A stretch of 64,000 nucleotides of DNA from JACVRW01 sp963825345 (GTDB lineage: Bacteria; Actinomycetota; Thermoleophilia; Solirubrobacterales; Thermoleophilaceae): assembly GCA_963825345.1 (NCBI GenBank), contig CAWGSQ010000012.1, positions 496,001-560,000 of the forward strand, written 5' to 3'. The notes under the pieces are model-generated. The model saw nothing but the letters and a program-made list of their open reading frames with translations, ran no database searches and had not been told where the DNA came from. Each line of letters opens with the position of its first letter. Positions within the stretch are counted from its first letter, which is position 1. Shown piece by piece: positions 1-8,443 of the stretch. The translations under genes and the position numbers were made by a program.

Positions 1-1
1 C

Positions 2-979
2 TACGGCGACAGCGCTCCCCGTGCAGCCTTCTTCCCGCTCTACCCGCTCTTGGTGCGAGCGCTCGCCACGCCGTTCGGGGCGTCGCCGGGCGCTCTGCTC
101 CTGGCGGCCTACGCGCTGTCGCTCGCCGCGTTCCTAGGAGCGCTCGTGCTGCTCCACCGCCTCACCGAGCTGGAGCTGGGGCGGAGGCTCGCGCGCCCCA
201 CGCTTCTCCTGCTCGCGGTGTTCCCCGCCGCCGTGTACTTCGGCGCGCCCTATTCGGAGAGCCTCTTCCTGCTGCTGGCCGTCGGGGCGTTCTATGCGGC
301 ACGCAGCGGCAGCTGGGCGTGGGCCGGAGCATGCGCCGGCCTGGCGTCCGCCACTCGCAGCGCGGGCCTGCTGCTTCTCATACCGCTGGCGATGCTCTGG
401 TGGAGCTCGCGCCCGCGACGGCCGCGTGACGCCGCGTGGCTCTTGCTCGGTCCGCTCGGGATCGCGGCGTACGCGGCGTGGCTCGGGGTCGTGGAGGGCG
501 ATGCCCTGCGCTTCCTCGACGTCCAGGAGGCGTGGTCGCGCGAGCTCGCCGTGCCGCTCGCCGGCGCCTGGGACGGCTTTGTGGCAGCCGTGGACGGCGT
601 CCGTCAGCTCGCATCGGGCTCACGCTCTCCCGTGTACTTCGAGGTGGCCGCCGGCGATCCGTTCCGGATAGCCGCGATCAACGTGATGCTGTTCGCCACG
701 CTGATCTTCGCGGTCGTCGCCTGCGTGGGCGTGTGGCGCCGCCTTCCGCGGGCATACGGAGCGTGGGTGGGGGCGTCCCTGCTCCTGCCGCTCACATTCC
801 CAGTGACCCCCCAGCCGCTCATGTCCCTGCCGCGCTTCGTGGCGGTCCTGTTCCCACTCTTCATGTGGCTCGCGATCGTCTGTGACGAGCGCCGCAACAC
901 CGATCTCGTGGCGGCCGCGTTCGCCGTGGGTCTCGGCCTCTTCACGGCGCAGTACGCGAGCTGGCACTGGATCTCATGA
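2..979 (+). CDS. PIG-V-like membrane mannosyltransferase, 5' end missing
   Basis: This is a polytopic membrane glycosyltransferase of the GT-C/PIG-V type, which moves a sugar (typically mannose) from a polyprenyl-phosphate donor on the outer face of the membrane. The frame is open from base 2, so the start lies outside the window; a TTG at 50 is only an internal codon. The N-terminal visible part carries GDSAPRAAFFPLYP, the aromatic/proline-rich loop after the first catalytic segment in this family. About eight hydrophobic segments follow, and the final one ends just before the stop. Its stop overlaps the next start as ATGA. Family assignment is by motif and topology; the acceptor is unknown. 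Confidence 0.75.
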   Translation, partial: YGDSAPRAAFFPLYPLLVRALATPFGASPGALLLAAYALSLAAFLGALVLLHRLTELELGRRLARPTLLLLAVFPAAVYFGAPYSESLFLLLAVGAFYAARSGSWAWAGACAGLASATRSAGLLLLIPLAMLWWSSRPRRPRDAAWLLLGPLGIAAYAAWLGVVEGDALRFLDVQEAWSRELAVPLAGAWDGFVAAVDGVRQLASGSRSPVYFEVAAGDPFRIAAINVMLFATLIFAVVACVGVWRRLPRAYGAWVGASLLLPLTFPVTPQPLMSLPRFVAVLFPLFMWLAIVCDERRNTDLVAAAFAVGLGLFTAQYASWHWIS

Positions 980-1650
980 CCGTCGGGGTGAGGGCGGTCC
1001 TGCTCGACGCGCTCGGCACGCTGGTCGAGCTCCAGCCTCCGGCGCCGCGCCTTCAGCGGCTGCTGCGCGAGGTCGGCTTCGAGGTGAGCGAGGAGCGCGC
1101 GGCCGCGGGCTTCATGGCCGAGATCGCGTACTACCTCGATCACCACCTCGAGGGATCCGACCGCGAGCGCCTGGAGCGCCTGCGCGACCGCTGTGCGGAG
1201 GAGATGCGGAGGGCGCTCGAGCTGCCGGACCTCGACCACGCAACCGCGCGCCGCGCGATGCTCGGTGCGCTCGAGTTCGTGCCCTACCCGGACGTGCTGC
1301 CCGCGCTCGCCGAACTGCGCGAGCACGGCCTGACCGTGGTGATCGCGAGCAACTGGGACTGTTCGCTGCCGGACTGGCTCGCGCCGGCGGGGATCATGGA
1401 CCTGGTGGACGATGTGGTCACCTCAGCCGAGGTGGGGGCGCCCAAGCCGAATCCGCGGGTGTTCGAGCGCGCGCTTGGGATCGCGGGTGTGGAGCCTGAG
1501 GAGGCGCTCCACGTGGGCGACAAGGTCGACAACGACGTGGAGGGCGCACGAGCGGCCGGAATACGCGCGATTCTCCTGCAGCGGGAGGGCGAGGCGCCGG
1601 CGGACGTGGAGGCCATCTCCTCGCTTCGGGAGCTTCCCGCCCTAGTCTGA
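976..1650 (+). CDS. HAD-superfamily hydrolase, HDHD3-like
   Basis: This is a cytoplasmic HAD phosphatase of subfamily IA, 224 aa. Motif I is LLDALGTLV near residue 9, where the usual second Asp of DxD is Leu, as in haloacid-dehalogenase and HDHD3-type members. Motif II is the Ser-Asn in VIASNWD, motif III the Lys in GAPKPNP, and motif IV HVGDKVDNDVEG. A helical cap covers roughly residues 20-95. The start overlaps the upstream mannosyltransferase stop, so the two are probably translationally coupled. The changed motif I makes ordinary phosphomonoesterase activity uncertain, and the substrate cannot be read from sequence. Confidence 0.85.
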   Translation: MTVGVRAVLLDALGTLVELQPPAPRLQRLLREVGFEVSEERAAAGFMAEIAYYLDHHLEGSDRERLERLRDRCAEEMRRALELPDLDHATARRAMLGALEFVPYPDVLPALAELREHGLTVVIASNWDCSLPDWLAPAGIMDLVDDVVTSAEVGAPKPNPRVFERALGIAGVEPEEALHVGDKVDNDVEGARAAGIRAILLQREGEAPADVEAISSLRELPALV

Positions 1651-1656
1651 CTTGCC

Positions 1657-2493
1657 GTGGAGCAAGCCTGGATCGATCCCACGCCACCCCCGCCGGAGCC
1701 CCCCGAGCTGCCGGAGGGCGCGGGCCCGCGCTGGCCTCCGTGGTACGCCGGGGTCGGATTTCTGGTGGCCCTGATCGCGACGCTCGTGGTGGTGGGCATC
1801 GTCGCGGTGGTCACCGGTGCCTCGTCTGGCGACGAGGACCCGACCTTCACCGTGGTGGCCACGTTCCTCCAGGGCGTGATCTTCATCGGCACCGCCGTGC
1901 TGTTCGCGTCCTTCGCCGGAAAGCCGCGGGCAGGGCAGTTCGGCCTGCGCCCGTCGCGCTTCTGGCCGACGGTCGGGTGGGCGGCGCTGGGCCTGTTCTC
2001 GTTCTACATGTTGGCCGCGCTCTACACCGCCATCGTGCAGCCGGACGCCGAGCAGACCGTGGCACAGGATCTCGGCGCGGACGAGGGCACCCTGGGCCAG
2101 ATCGCCGCCGGCTTCATGGTGATCTGCGTAGCGCCGGTCGCCGAGGAGTTCTTCTTCCGCGGCTTCTTCTACCGCGCCCTGCGGAGCCGCTACACGATCC
2201 TCGTGGCGGCGCTGATCGATGGCCTGCTGTTCGGCGCGATCCACTGGGACTTCTCGAGTGCCGAGGGACTCCTGATCGTGCCACCGCTGGCGGCGCTCGG
2301 CTTCATGTTCTGCCTCGTGTACGAGCGAACGGGCTCGCTCTATCCCGTGATCGCGCTCCACGCGCTGAACAACGCGATCGCGTTCGGGGTCACGATCGAG
2401 GATCCCGGGATCTCGCTGGTGCTCGGGCCGCTGATGCTGGCTGCCTGCACGCTTGTGCCAAGAGCACAGCGACAGCGGCCGGCCATGGCATAG
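1657..2493 (+). CDS. CPBP-family intramembrane metalloprotease
   Basis: This is an integral membrane protein of the CPBP (CAAX prenyl protease/bacteriocin-processing, Abi) family, 278 aa. After a proline-rich cytoplasmic N-terminus come about seven membrane segments. The three diagnostic motifs are present: EEFFFRG around residue 165, FGAIHW around residue 195, and HALNNAIAF around residue 230; these place the glutamates and histidines of the metal site. Translation begins at GTG, 6 nt after the HAD gene stop, so the two are probably co-transcribed. Known members cut membrane peptides or regulate other proteins; no specific substrate is indicated here. Confidence 0.88.
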   Translation: MEQAWIDPTPPPPEPPELPEGAGPRWPPWYAGVGFLVALIATLVVVGIVAVVTGASSGDEDPTFTVVATFLQGVIFIGTAVLFASFAGKPRAGQFGLRPSRFWPTVGWAALGLFSFYMLAALYTAIVQPDAEQTVAQDLGADEGTLGQIAAGFMVICVAPVAEEFFFRGFFYRALRSRYTILVAALIDGLLFGAIHWDFSSAEGLLIVPPLAALGFMFCLVYERTGSLYPVIALHALNNAIAFGVTIEDPGISLVLGPLMLAACTLVPRAQRQRPAMA

Positions 2494-2503
2494 TGAGCGG
2501 CAT

Positions 2504-3493
2504 ATGAGCATCCGTCACCTTCTCCCGATCCCGCTTGTCATGCTGGCTCTGGCGCCGACGGCGTACGCGCAGACGCCCACCACGCCGACTACGCCGGTCC
2601 CGCCGCCGCCCGAGCCGGCAGCCGGAAAGGCCACGCTCTCGGTAGAGGGTGGCCTCGCCACCAAGAAGGCGCGCTACTTCGCGCCGTCTCAGGAGGTCGT
2701 GGTCCGCGGGGTCGTGAAGCCGTTCGTGCGCGGCGAGGTGCTCACGCTGTACGCGATCCGGCGCGGGAAGGCGAGCAAGCAGGTGCGGCGCAAGGTCGGA
2801 CGTCGCGGGCGCTACGAGTTCCGCTTCAAGGTCGGGAACGCTGGACCGGTGCGGCTCGTGGTCAAGCACAGGGCGAGCGACGCGCAGCAGTCCTTCCGGA
2901 CCCGCGACGAGACGATCCAGGTGGTCAGCTGGAGCGCCGGCCAGGGAGCGCGCGGCACCAAGGTCACGCTGCTCCAGCGCGGCCTCGCCAAGCTCGGCTT
3001 CGCCACGCCCGTCACCGGCTACTTCGACTCACTCACCGCCAACGCGGTCAATGCCTTCCGCAAGACGAACGGGATGGGCCGAGACGGCTTCGCGGCCGGC
3101 TCCGTCTACGCGATGGTGATGCGCGGCGATGGCGCCTACAAGCTGCGCTACCCGACCTCGGGGACCCACGGTAAGCATGTGGAGTTCGACTGGTCGCGGC
3201 AGGTGCTGGTGCTCGCGGACCGCGGGAAGCCCTACCGCGTCTACCACACGTCGTCCGGCTCGCCGGTCACGCCGACCGTGTTCGGCAGCTACCGCTTCTA
3301 CCGGCAGGACTACGGCACGAACGCAAAGGGCATGGTGCACTCGTCGTACTTCATCGGCGGGTACGCGATCCACGGATACGCGTCGGTGCCGAACTATCCC
3401 GCGAGTCACGGCTGCCTGCGCGTGCCGATCCCGAGCGCCCTGTCGATCTTCAACTGGATCGACATTGGCGACCCGATCTACACCTACGAGTAG
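2504..3493 (+). CDS. Secreted L,D-transpeptidase with peptidoglycan-binding domain
   Basis: This exported enzyme is predicted to make 3-3 peptidoglycan cross-links or anchor proteins to the wall. From ATG 2504 (329 aa) there is a signal peptide cut after TAYA at about residue 22, a Thr/Pro-rich linker, a beta-rich region, a PG_binding_1 repeat at about residues 148-190, and a YkuD catalytic domain at about 225-325. The catalytic signature is intact: His290, then SHGCLR with the nucleophile Cys304. An upstream in-frame TTG at 2453 would lie inside the preceding gene and ahead of the signal peptide, so ATG 2504 is preferred. A hairpin terminator follows. Confidence 0.92.
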   Translation: MSIRHLLPIPLVMLALAPTAYAQTPTTPTTPVPPPPEPAAGKATLSVEGGLATKKARYFAPSQEVVVRGVVKPFVRGEVLTLYAIRRGKASKQVRRKVGRRGRYEFRFKVGNAGPVRLVVKHRASDAQQSFRTRDETIQVVSWSAGQGARGTKVTLLQRGLAKLGFATPVTGYFDSLTANAVNAFRKTNGMGRDGFAAGSVYAMVMRGDGAYKLRYPTSGTHGKHVEFDWSRQVLVLADRGKPYRVYHTSSGSPVTPTVFGSYRFYRQDYGTNAKGMVHSSYFIGGYAIHGYASVPNYPASHGCLRVPIPSALSIFNWIDIGDPIYTYE

Positions 3494-3500
3494 AACGCGA

Positions 3501-3526
3501 AGACCCCGCTCGGGTGAGCGGGGTCT
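3501..3526. terminator. Bidirectional hairpin between convergent genes
   Basis: A perfect 10-bp stem (AGACCCCGCT paired with AGCGGGGTCT) with a 6-nt loop sits between the L,D-transpeptidase stop and the convergent M23 gene. There is no U-tract, which is usual for GC-rich actinobacterial terminators. Confidence 0.7.
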
Positions 3527-3588
3527 CCACGGTTCCCCCTTGGCTCCGCCGACCCACCGGGCCGGCGGCCACTTTGCGCGAGCGCGCC

Positions 3589-5250
3589 CTACTGCACGGC
3601 GGCAGTAGCGGCCACGTCGACCTGAGCCTCGACCGCGCCGGCATCCGCAGCGGGTGCGGTCGCCTCGGCGGTGACGGGCTCTGGTGCGACCTCGGCGGGT
3701 GCCGCCACCTGTGCCTCCACGGCGACCGGCTCGGGCGCCACCTCGGCCGGCGCCGCCACCTGTGCCTCCGCGGCGACCGGCTCTGGTGCGACCTCGGCCG
3801 GCGCTGCGACCGTGGTCTCGGCCGCGACCGGCTCGGGCGCCACCTCGGCCGGTGCCGCCACCTGCGTCTCGACCGCGACCGGCTCGGCGGGCGCGACCTC
3901 GGCTGGTGCCGCGACCTCGGTCGTGACGGTTCCGCTCGGCGCGGCCTCGGCCGGCGCCGCGACCTCGGCTGGTGCTGCGACCTCGGTCGAGACGGTTCCG
4001 CTCGGCGCGGCCTCTGTCGTGGTCGCCTCGGTCGTCATGACCTCGGCGGGTGCGGCCGCCTGCGCCTCGCCCTCGGCGGTCGGCGCGGCCTCCAGGGTTG
4101 CGCCGGAAGCCGGCTGCGCCGCCTCCAGGGTCTCGCCGGAAGCCGGCTGGGCCGTGGCGGTGGCCGTCGAGGCGGTCGTGCCGGTGCTGGTGCTGCTCGT
4201 GCCGGCCACGGTGGCCCGCTTGCCCGGGATCGTCGAGCCGCCCGACAGGTAGGTGGTCGGGTTCTGCGCCTGCCCGTTCACACGGGTCTCGAAGTGCAGG
4301 TGCGGTCCGGTGCAGCTGCCAGTGCAGCCCACGTAGCCGATCACCTGACCCTGCTGAACCTGCGCCCCGTTCGAGACGCCGAAGCGCGATAGATGCGCGT
4401 AACACGTCGAGAACTGGCTCGTGTGGGTGACGCACACGATGTTGCCGTAGCCGCTCTGCTGGCCGGCCATGCTGACCGTGCCGCAGGCGGCCGCGTGGAC
4501 CGGCGTGCCCGTGGGCGCGGCGATGTCCATGCCGTCGTGGTTGCGTCCGCCGCGCGGCCCGTACGGTGACGTGACGGTGCCCTTGACGGGAGCCGAGATC
4601 GTCGCCGAGCTGCACGAGCCGCCGGCCGGGGCCTGCGTCGTCGGCACCGTGGTGTTTGGCTGGCTGGTGGGCGTCGTCGCGGAGGGCGGCGCGGCGTTCA
4701 CGTTCTGTACGGCCAGCTCGGTGCCGGCCTGCTGGAGCCGCTGCTCGACCTCCCGCTTGACCTGCGGCGAGACGTTCGACCCGCCGAGTGAGGCACCGCT
4801 GGCGCCCGCCTGCGTGAACAGCGAGGACCACGTGTTGAGGCCCACGATGCCGTCCACATCGAGGCCGGCCGCCAGCTGGTACTTGCGAACCGCGGCATCC
4901 GTCTGCGGTCCGAAGACACCGTCGGACGCCACCCCGAGCTTCGTCTGCACGTGGGCGACGAGGTCGCCTTGGCTGCCAACACGCAGCGGCAGCCCGCCCT
5001 CGCGGATTTCGATCGCCCTGTTGGCGGGTGATTCCGCGGCGACCGCCGCGCTCACGTCGCCTGAAACCTGGGCAGCCGCGATGGGAGCGCTGGGCCCGGC
5101 GACAACAGCCGTGGCCAGCGCGGCCGACAGGTGCTTCCTGCGGTTGTTCTCGCGCCGAGCCTTCGGCAGCAGTGCACGCCTCGTGCGTGACCGTTCGAGC
5201 GAACGGGTCCAGAGCTCAGGCGTGGCGAGATCCCGGTGGGCGTTCGTCAT
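3589..5250 (-). CDS. Secreted M23 peptidoglycan endopeptidase with PG-binding domain and Ala/Pro/Glu-rich repeat tail
   Basis: This is a wall hydrolase that cuts peptidoglycan stem peptides. In order (553 aa): a basic N-terminus with a hydrophobic export segment near residues 41-62, a PG_binding_1 repeat near 90-150, a coiled linker, an M23 (LytM) domain near 225-335, and a low-complexity C-terminal tail of more than 150 residues. Zinc-site motifs are seen as NHDGMDIA and HLHFE. The tail is built of 17-residue units of the type APAEVAPEP and probably crosses or decorates the wall. A cyclic di-AMP riboswitch lies just upstream, so expression should respond to c-di-AMP. The stop faces that of the L,D-transpeptidase. 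Confidence 0.93.
   Translation of the reverse strand: MTNAHRDLATPELWTRSLERSRTRRALLPKARRENNRRKHLSAALATAVVAGPSAPIAAAQVSGDVSAAVAAESPANRAIEIREGGLPLRVGSQGDLVAHVQTKLGVASDGVFGPQTDAAVRKYQLAAGLDVDGIVGLNTWSSLFTQAGASGASLGGSNVSPQVKREVEQRLQQAGTELAVQNVNAAPPSATTPTSQPNTTVPTTQAPAGGSCSSATISAPVKGTVTSPYGPRGGRNHDGMDIAAPTGTPVHAAACGTVSMAGQQSGYGNIVCVTHTSQFSTCYAHLSRFGVSNGAQVQQGQVIGYVGCTGSCTGPHLHFETRVNGQAQNPTTYLSGGSTIPGKRATVAGTSSTSTGTTASTATATAQPASGETLEAAQPASGATLEAAPTAEGEAQAAAPAEVMTTEATTTEAAPSGTVSTEVAAPAEVAAPAEAAPSGTVTTEVAAPAEVAPAEPVAVETQVAAPAEVAPEPVAAETTVAAPAEVAPEPVAAEAQVAAPAEVAPEPVAVEAQVAAPAEVAPEPVTAEATAPAADAGAVEAQVDVAATAAVQ
3665..3890 (-). repeat. 51-bp in-frame tandem repeat in the M23 tail
   Basis: About four copies of a 51-bp unit (17 codons, consensus PVAxExxVAAPAEVAPE) encode the last part of the M23 hydrolase tail. 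Copies differ by a few mostly conservative changes. A more degenerate block with APSGTV and EVAAPAEV follows at about 3900-4015. The length is an exact multiple of three, so copy-number changes would keep the frame. Confidence 0.85.
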
Positions 5251-5269
5251 CCATGTCCCCTTCCTTTCG

Positions 5270-5418
5270 GGCCTACGGGGTTAGCTGACGGGCTCGCGCT
5301 GGAAGATGCGCTATGCGGAAGTCGGGTCCGCGATTCGCCCCGGGGTGGCACGGCTGCCACCCAATTGGTTCCCCCGCTCTGGCCGCCCGGGTGGACGTCC
5401 AGACTCGGCGCTTGACTT
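5270..5418 (-). promoter_or_regulatory. Cyclic di-AMP (ydaO-yuaA) riboswitch upstream of the M23 gene
   Basis: Read on the minus strand, the leader contains the conserved blocks of the ydaO-yuaA class in the right order: GAGCGGGGGAACCAA, then CCCCGGGGCGAATCG, then GCCCGTCAGCTAACCCCG followed by TAGGCC. These match the c-di-AMP aptamer core (GGGGGACCCA, GGGGUGAAUCC, CCGUCAGCUAACCUCGUAGGC). It ends about 20 nt before the M23 start. Known members are off-switches for wall hydrolases and potassium transporters. Outer ends are approximate because the P1 stem pairing was judged by eye. Confidence 0.9.
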
Positions 5419-5499
5419 GCTATTTCAGCAACAACCCCGGGCAGGGGAAGTTGCGTGGGCCGCACCCTAGCGAATGCGCACGACGAGGCTCAGATGACG

Positions 5500-5901
5500 C
5501 TAGGCCGTGCGCCAATCGCCATGGGTCTCGCGCTCTTTCGGCAGCATGTTCGCGAGCATTCCGAGGCAGAGGCCGTACAGGAGCAGCGCCAGCAAAGCCG
5601 GCACCCCGTGGGTGACCCAGCGTTCGTCCGAATCCACGATGCCGGTGAATGGGCCAAGGAGGACGTCATTGGCGTCGTCCACGAGTTCGTGGAACGTGCC
5701 GTTGACCCGCTCGCGCCCAGCCTCCTGGCCGGGCGTGGGCGCAATCGGCGCCGGGTCGTACTGCGCGCCCTTGGTCTCCCGGTCGATCAGGTTCTGCTGG
5801 GTCTGCGACCCGCGCTCCATCTCGTCGACCGCGAAGAACGCGAAGCCGAGCAGCACGATGCCAGAGGTGAGGATGGCCACGAGGCGGACAAAGGAGCCCA
5901 T
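5500..5901 (-). CDS. Hypothetical two-segment membrane protein
   Basis: The 133-aa product has a hydrophobic segment at about residues 5-24 and another near 98-117 (PALLALLLYGLCLGMLANML), separated by a hydrophilic, acidic loop of about 70 residues that would lie outside the cell if the N-terminus is inside. I do not recognise a family. The ATG is 60 nt from the divergent pyrE start, so the two share a short promoter region. The coding signal (high third-position GC) is good. Confidence 0.65.
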   Translation of the reverse strand: MGSFVRLVAILTSGIVLLGFAFFAVDEMERGSQTQQNLIDRETKGAQYDPAPIAPTPGQEAGRERVNGTFHELVDDANDVLLGPFTGIVDSDERWVTHGVPALLALLLYGLCLGMLANMLPKERETHGDWRTA

Positions 5902-5962
5902 CGCGCACTACTATCGGCTGCTGCCTGCGGAAACCTGACTTTTCCAGCGTGAATTTGCACAT

Positions 5963-6520
5963 ATGAGTGACACCGCCCGCGACAGGCTGGTCGCCGAACT
6001 GCGCGAGCACGCCCTGGTGATCGGCGAGGTGACCCTCACAAGTGGGCTGAAGGCCCAGTACTACGTGGACGCGAAGCGCGCGATCCTGCTCCCCGACGGC
6101 TTCAGCGCGCTCGGCGAGCTGGTGGCCGCCGAAGCGGAGCGTGTGGGAGCCACCGCCGTCGGCGGCATGACGATGGGTGCGGACCCCGTGGCATGCGCCG
6201 CCCTGGCCGGCGGGGCGCCCGTGAAGGCCTTCTTCGTCCGGAAGGACCGCAAGGAGCACGGGCTCCAGCGCTGGATCGAGGGCCCTGAGCTCGAACCCGG
6301 CGAGCGCTGTCTCGTGGTGGAGGACGTGGTGACCACCGGCGGATCCACCGTCAAGGCGATCGAGCGGGTGCGCGAGGACGGACTCGAGGTGGCCGGCGTG
6401 GTCAGCGTGCTCGATCGGCTGGCCGGGGGCGCGGAGGCGATCTCGGCGGCGAGCGACCCGGCGCCCTACACGCCGCTCTCGACGATCGACGACGTGTACC
6501 CCGAGCGCCCCGACCGCTAG
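5963..6520 (+). CDS. pyrE: Orotate phosphoribosyltransferase
   Basis: This cytoplasmic enzyme transfers ribose 5-phosphate from PRPP to orotate, giving OMP, in pyrimidine synthesis. The 185-aa product has the KAQYYVDAKRAIL substrate segment near residue 30, the KDRKEHG loop near residue 94 and the PRPP-binding motif VVEDVVTTGGST near residue 115. Length is normal for the short bacterial form. The start ATG follows an AT-rich stretch divergent from the preceding small membrane-protein gene. Its stop codon overlaps that of nudC in the four bases CTAG. No other pyrimidine gene is adjacent. Confidence 0.95.
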   Translation: MSDTARDRLVAELREHALVIGEVTLTSGLKAQYYVDAKRAILLPDGFSALGELVAAEAERVGATAVGGMTMGADPVACAALAGGAPVKAFFVRKDRKEHGLQRWIEGPELEPGERCLVVEDVVTTGGSTVKAIERVREDGLEVAGVVSVLDRLAGGAEAISAASDPAPYTPLSTIDDVYPERPDR

Positions 6521-7362
6521 GCGCCCTCCAGCCAGGCGTCGATCAGCCGGCGGGCGATCGAATACGGAGGTGACAGCGCGAGCTCGCCTTCACCCCGAGC
6601 GGCCCGCTCCACCTCCGCGCGCTCGAACCAACGCACCTCCGCGAGCTCGCCGTCACCCGGCGCGGGGTTCGCGCCAGCCCTGGCGAGCGCCCTGAATCCG
6701 AGCATGAGCGAGCTCGGGAATGGCCACGGTTGCGACGCCAGGTATGCGACCTCGCCGAGCACCACCCCCGACTCCTCGAGCACCTCGCGGCGAACGGCCT
6801 CCTCCAGCGTCTCGCCGGGCTCCACGTAGCCCGCCAGGAGCGAGAAGCGTCCGTCCGGCCAGCGCGCCTGGCGGCCGAGCAGCAGCCGGTCCTCGGCGTC
6901 GGTCACGCGGACGATCACCACCGGGTCGGTGCGCGGGAAGTGATGCGCGTCGCAGGCGGGGCAGTGGCGCTCGTGGCCGCCGTCGCGCTGCTCGGTCGGC
7001 GTGCCGCAGTTGGCGCAGAAGCGGTGCCGCCGGTGCCAGGCGAGCAGCGAGCCGGCGTACCCGGCGAGCGCCACCTCCTCGGCGGGGAGCTCGGTGGCGG
7101 CCTCGCGCAGCCCGGCGGGCCGCCCCTCCGCCGGCTCGGCCTCGCTCACGTCGTCCGCGAACAGCGGTGTCCCGTCGGCGAGTCCCAGGAACACCGCATC
7201 GCGTGTGGGTGGCCCGAGCAGCAGGCGCGAGCCGTCGATCCAGATCCCGCGCTCCGACATCAGGATCGCTCGTGCCCTCGGATCGGCACGCTGCTCGGCG
7301 AGCCACTCGGGCCGCTTGCGCTCGAGCGGCGCGCGATCGAGGACTGCGCCCGCGAAGATCAC
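6517..7362 (-). CDS. nudC: NADH pyrophosphatase (Nudix hydrolase NudC)
   Basis: This zinc-containing Nudix enzyme splits NAD(H) to NMN(H) and AMP and, in characterised bacteria, removes NAD caps from RNA. The 281-aa product has a four-Cys zinc ribbon (CANC and CPAC pairs) at about residues 145-165, a Nudix box GYVEPGETLEEAVRREVLEE near 205-227, and the NudC-specific SQPWPFPSS. The frame stays open into the upstream rfbC gene, but GTG 7362 lies just past the rfbC stop and immediately before the recognisable N-terminal fold, so I chose it. It is probably co-transcribed with rfbC. Its stop overlaps that of pyrE. Confidence 0.92.
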   Translation of the reverse strand: MIFAGAVLDRAPLERKRPEWLAEQRADPRARAILMSERGIWIDGSRLLLGPPTRDAVFLGLADGTPLFADDVSEAEPAEGRPAGLREAATELPAEEVALAGYAGSLLAWHRRHRFCANCGTPTEQRDGGHERHCPACDAHHFPRTDPVVIVRVTDAEDRLLLGRQARWPDGRFSLLAGYVEPGETLEEAVRREVLEESGVVLGEVAYLASQPWPFPSSLMLGFRALARAGANPAPGDGELAEVRWFERAEVERAARGEGELALSPPYSIARRLIDAWLEGA

Positions 7363-7367
7363 GGCCG

Positions 7368-7940
7368 CTACGACGCGCGGTACTCGAACGGCAGCTCGGC
7401 GGCCACGTCCGCGAGCGTCGGCGCGCCCGCGTCGCGCTCTGACGGGATCAGCTCCTCCGTCGCCAGCGGCCACTCGATCCCCACCTCGGGATCGTCGTAC
7501 CTGATGCCGCGCTCACGCTCGTCCGAGTAGTAGTTCGACTGCTTGTAGAACACGTCAGCGAGGTCGCTGACGACGCAGAAACCGTGCGCGAATCCGATCG
7601 GGCAGTAGACGATGCGACCGTTCTCGTCGCTCAGCTCGAAGGCCTCCCACTCCCCGAACGTGGGCGATCCCCGGCGCAGGTCCACGACCACGTCCACGAT
7701 CGTCCCGCGCCCGCAGCGCACGAGCTTGGACGCTCCCTCGCCGACCTGGAAATGCATCCCGCGCACGACCCCATGCTTCGAGCGCGAGTGGTTGTCCTGG
7801 ACCATCTCCTCGCTGATGCCGAGCTCCGCGAACTCGCTGCGGCGATAGGTCTCGACGACGAAGCCGCGCGCGTCGCCAAATTGCTTCGGCTGGATCAGGC
7901 CGACGCCGCCGATCCTCGTATCCAGGCGCTCGAAGGGCAT
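7368..7940 (-). CDS. rfbC: dTDP-4-dehydrorhamnose 3,5-epimerase
   Basis: This cupin-fold epimerase converts dTDP-4-keto-6-deoxyglucose to dTDP-4-keto-rhamnose for dTDP-L-rhamnose. At 190 aa it has the family length. Motifs include GDARGFVVETYR near residue 23, the active-site His-containing RGMHFQ near residue 60, VDLRRGSPTFG near residue 88, and IGFAHGFCV with the second His near residue 119. No rfbA, rfbB or rfbD lies nearby, so the rest of the rhamnose pathway must be elsewhere. nudC follows within 5 nt. Confidence 0.93.
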   Translation of the reverse strand: MPFERLDTRIGGVGLIQPKQFGDARGFVVETYRRSEFAELGISEEMVQDNHSRSKHGVVRGMHFQVGEGASKLVRCGRGTIVDVVVDLRRGSPTFGEWEAFELSDENGRIVYCPIGFAHGFCVVSDLADVFYKQSNYYSDERERGIRYDDPEVGIEWPLATEELIPSERDAGAPTLADVAAELPFEYRAS

Positions 7941-8091
7941 TGCTGGACCCTAGCTTTGCCTCCCGTCCGGGGAGCCAACGGCCCCTTTAACCGCCTTGTT
8001 ACCCCCCCGCAACCGCCTGCCTGCAAGTTGGCCTCCACTCAATCAACGGGGCAGCCGCCGAGGCGGACGTCCATCAGCAGAGGAGGGAGTC

Positions 8092-8442
8092 ATGGGTCAG
8101 CCGACCCTCGTGCAGCATCCGGAACTCGTCACCCTCGCCGTGGCGCGCGCCAAGGAAGGCGACACAGACGCACTTCACTTCCTCTACGTCCGATTCGCTG
8201 ACGATGTCTGCGATCACGTGAACAGCATCGTTCGCAGCCTGGACGACTCCAGGGACATCACCCAGAGCGTCTTCGGAAAGCTGATGACCACGATCCAGAC
8301 GTATGAGCCAGAGGTTCCCTTCGCGGCATGGATCCTGCGCGTCTCGCGCAATGCTGCGGTCGACCATCTAATCGCTCATGAGGACGCGCAGCTGCGGCAC
8401 GTTCTGCTCCGCCTTCGGCATCGCCGCCTGCAACTTCCCTAG
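8092..8442 (+). pseudogene. ECF sigma factor truncated after region 2 at the island edge
   Basis: A strong ribosome site (AGGAGGGAGT) precedes ATG 8092, so this is a genuine start. The product has a sigma-70 region 2 (FADDVCDHVNSIV through FAAWILRVSRNAAVDHL) but stops at 116 aa. Region 4 is missing, and the last 20 or so codons (HEDAQLRHVLLRLRHRR) do not look like sigma linker. The stop lies one base before the 43-bp tRNA-derived repeat. The DNA of this tail (8385-8440) resembles 8729-8785 inside the island, so the gene was most likely cut by element insertion. An isolated region 2 would not be a normal sigma factor. Confidence 0.7.
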
Positions 8443-8443
8443 G

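Noticed and set aside
3029..4831. Long minus-strand open frame of about 600 codons
   Set aside because: It is a shadow produced by the GC-rich repeat tail of the M23 gene in another frame and has no recognisable domain.
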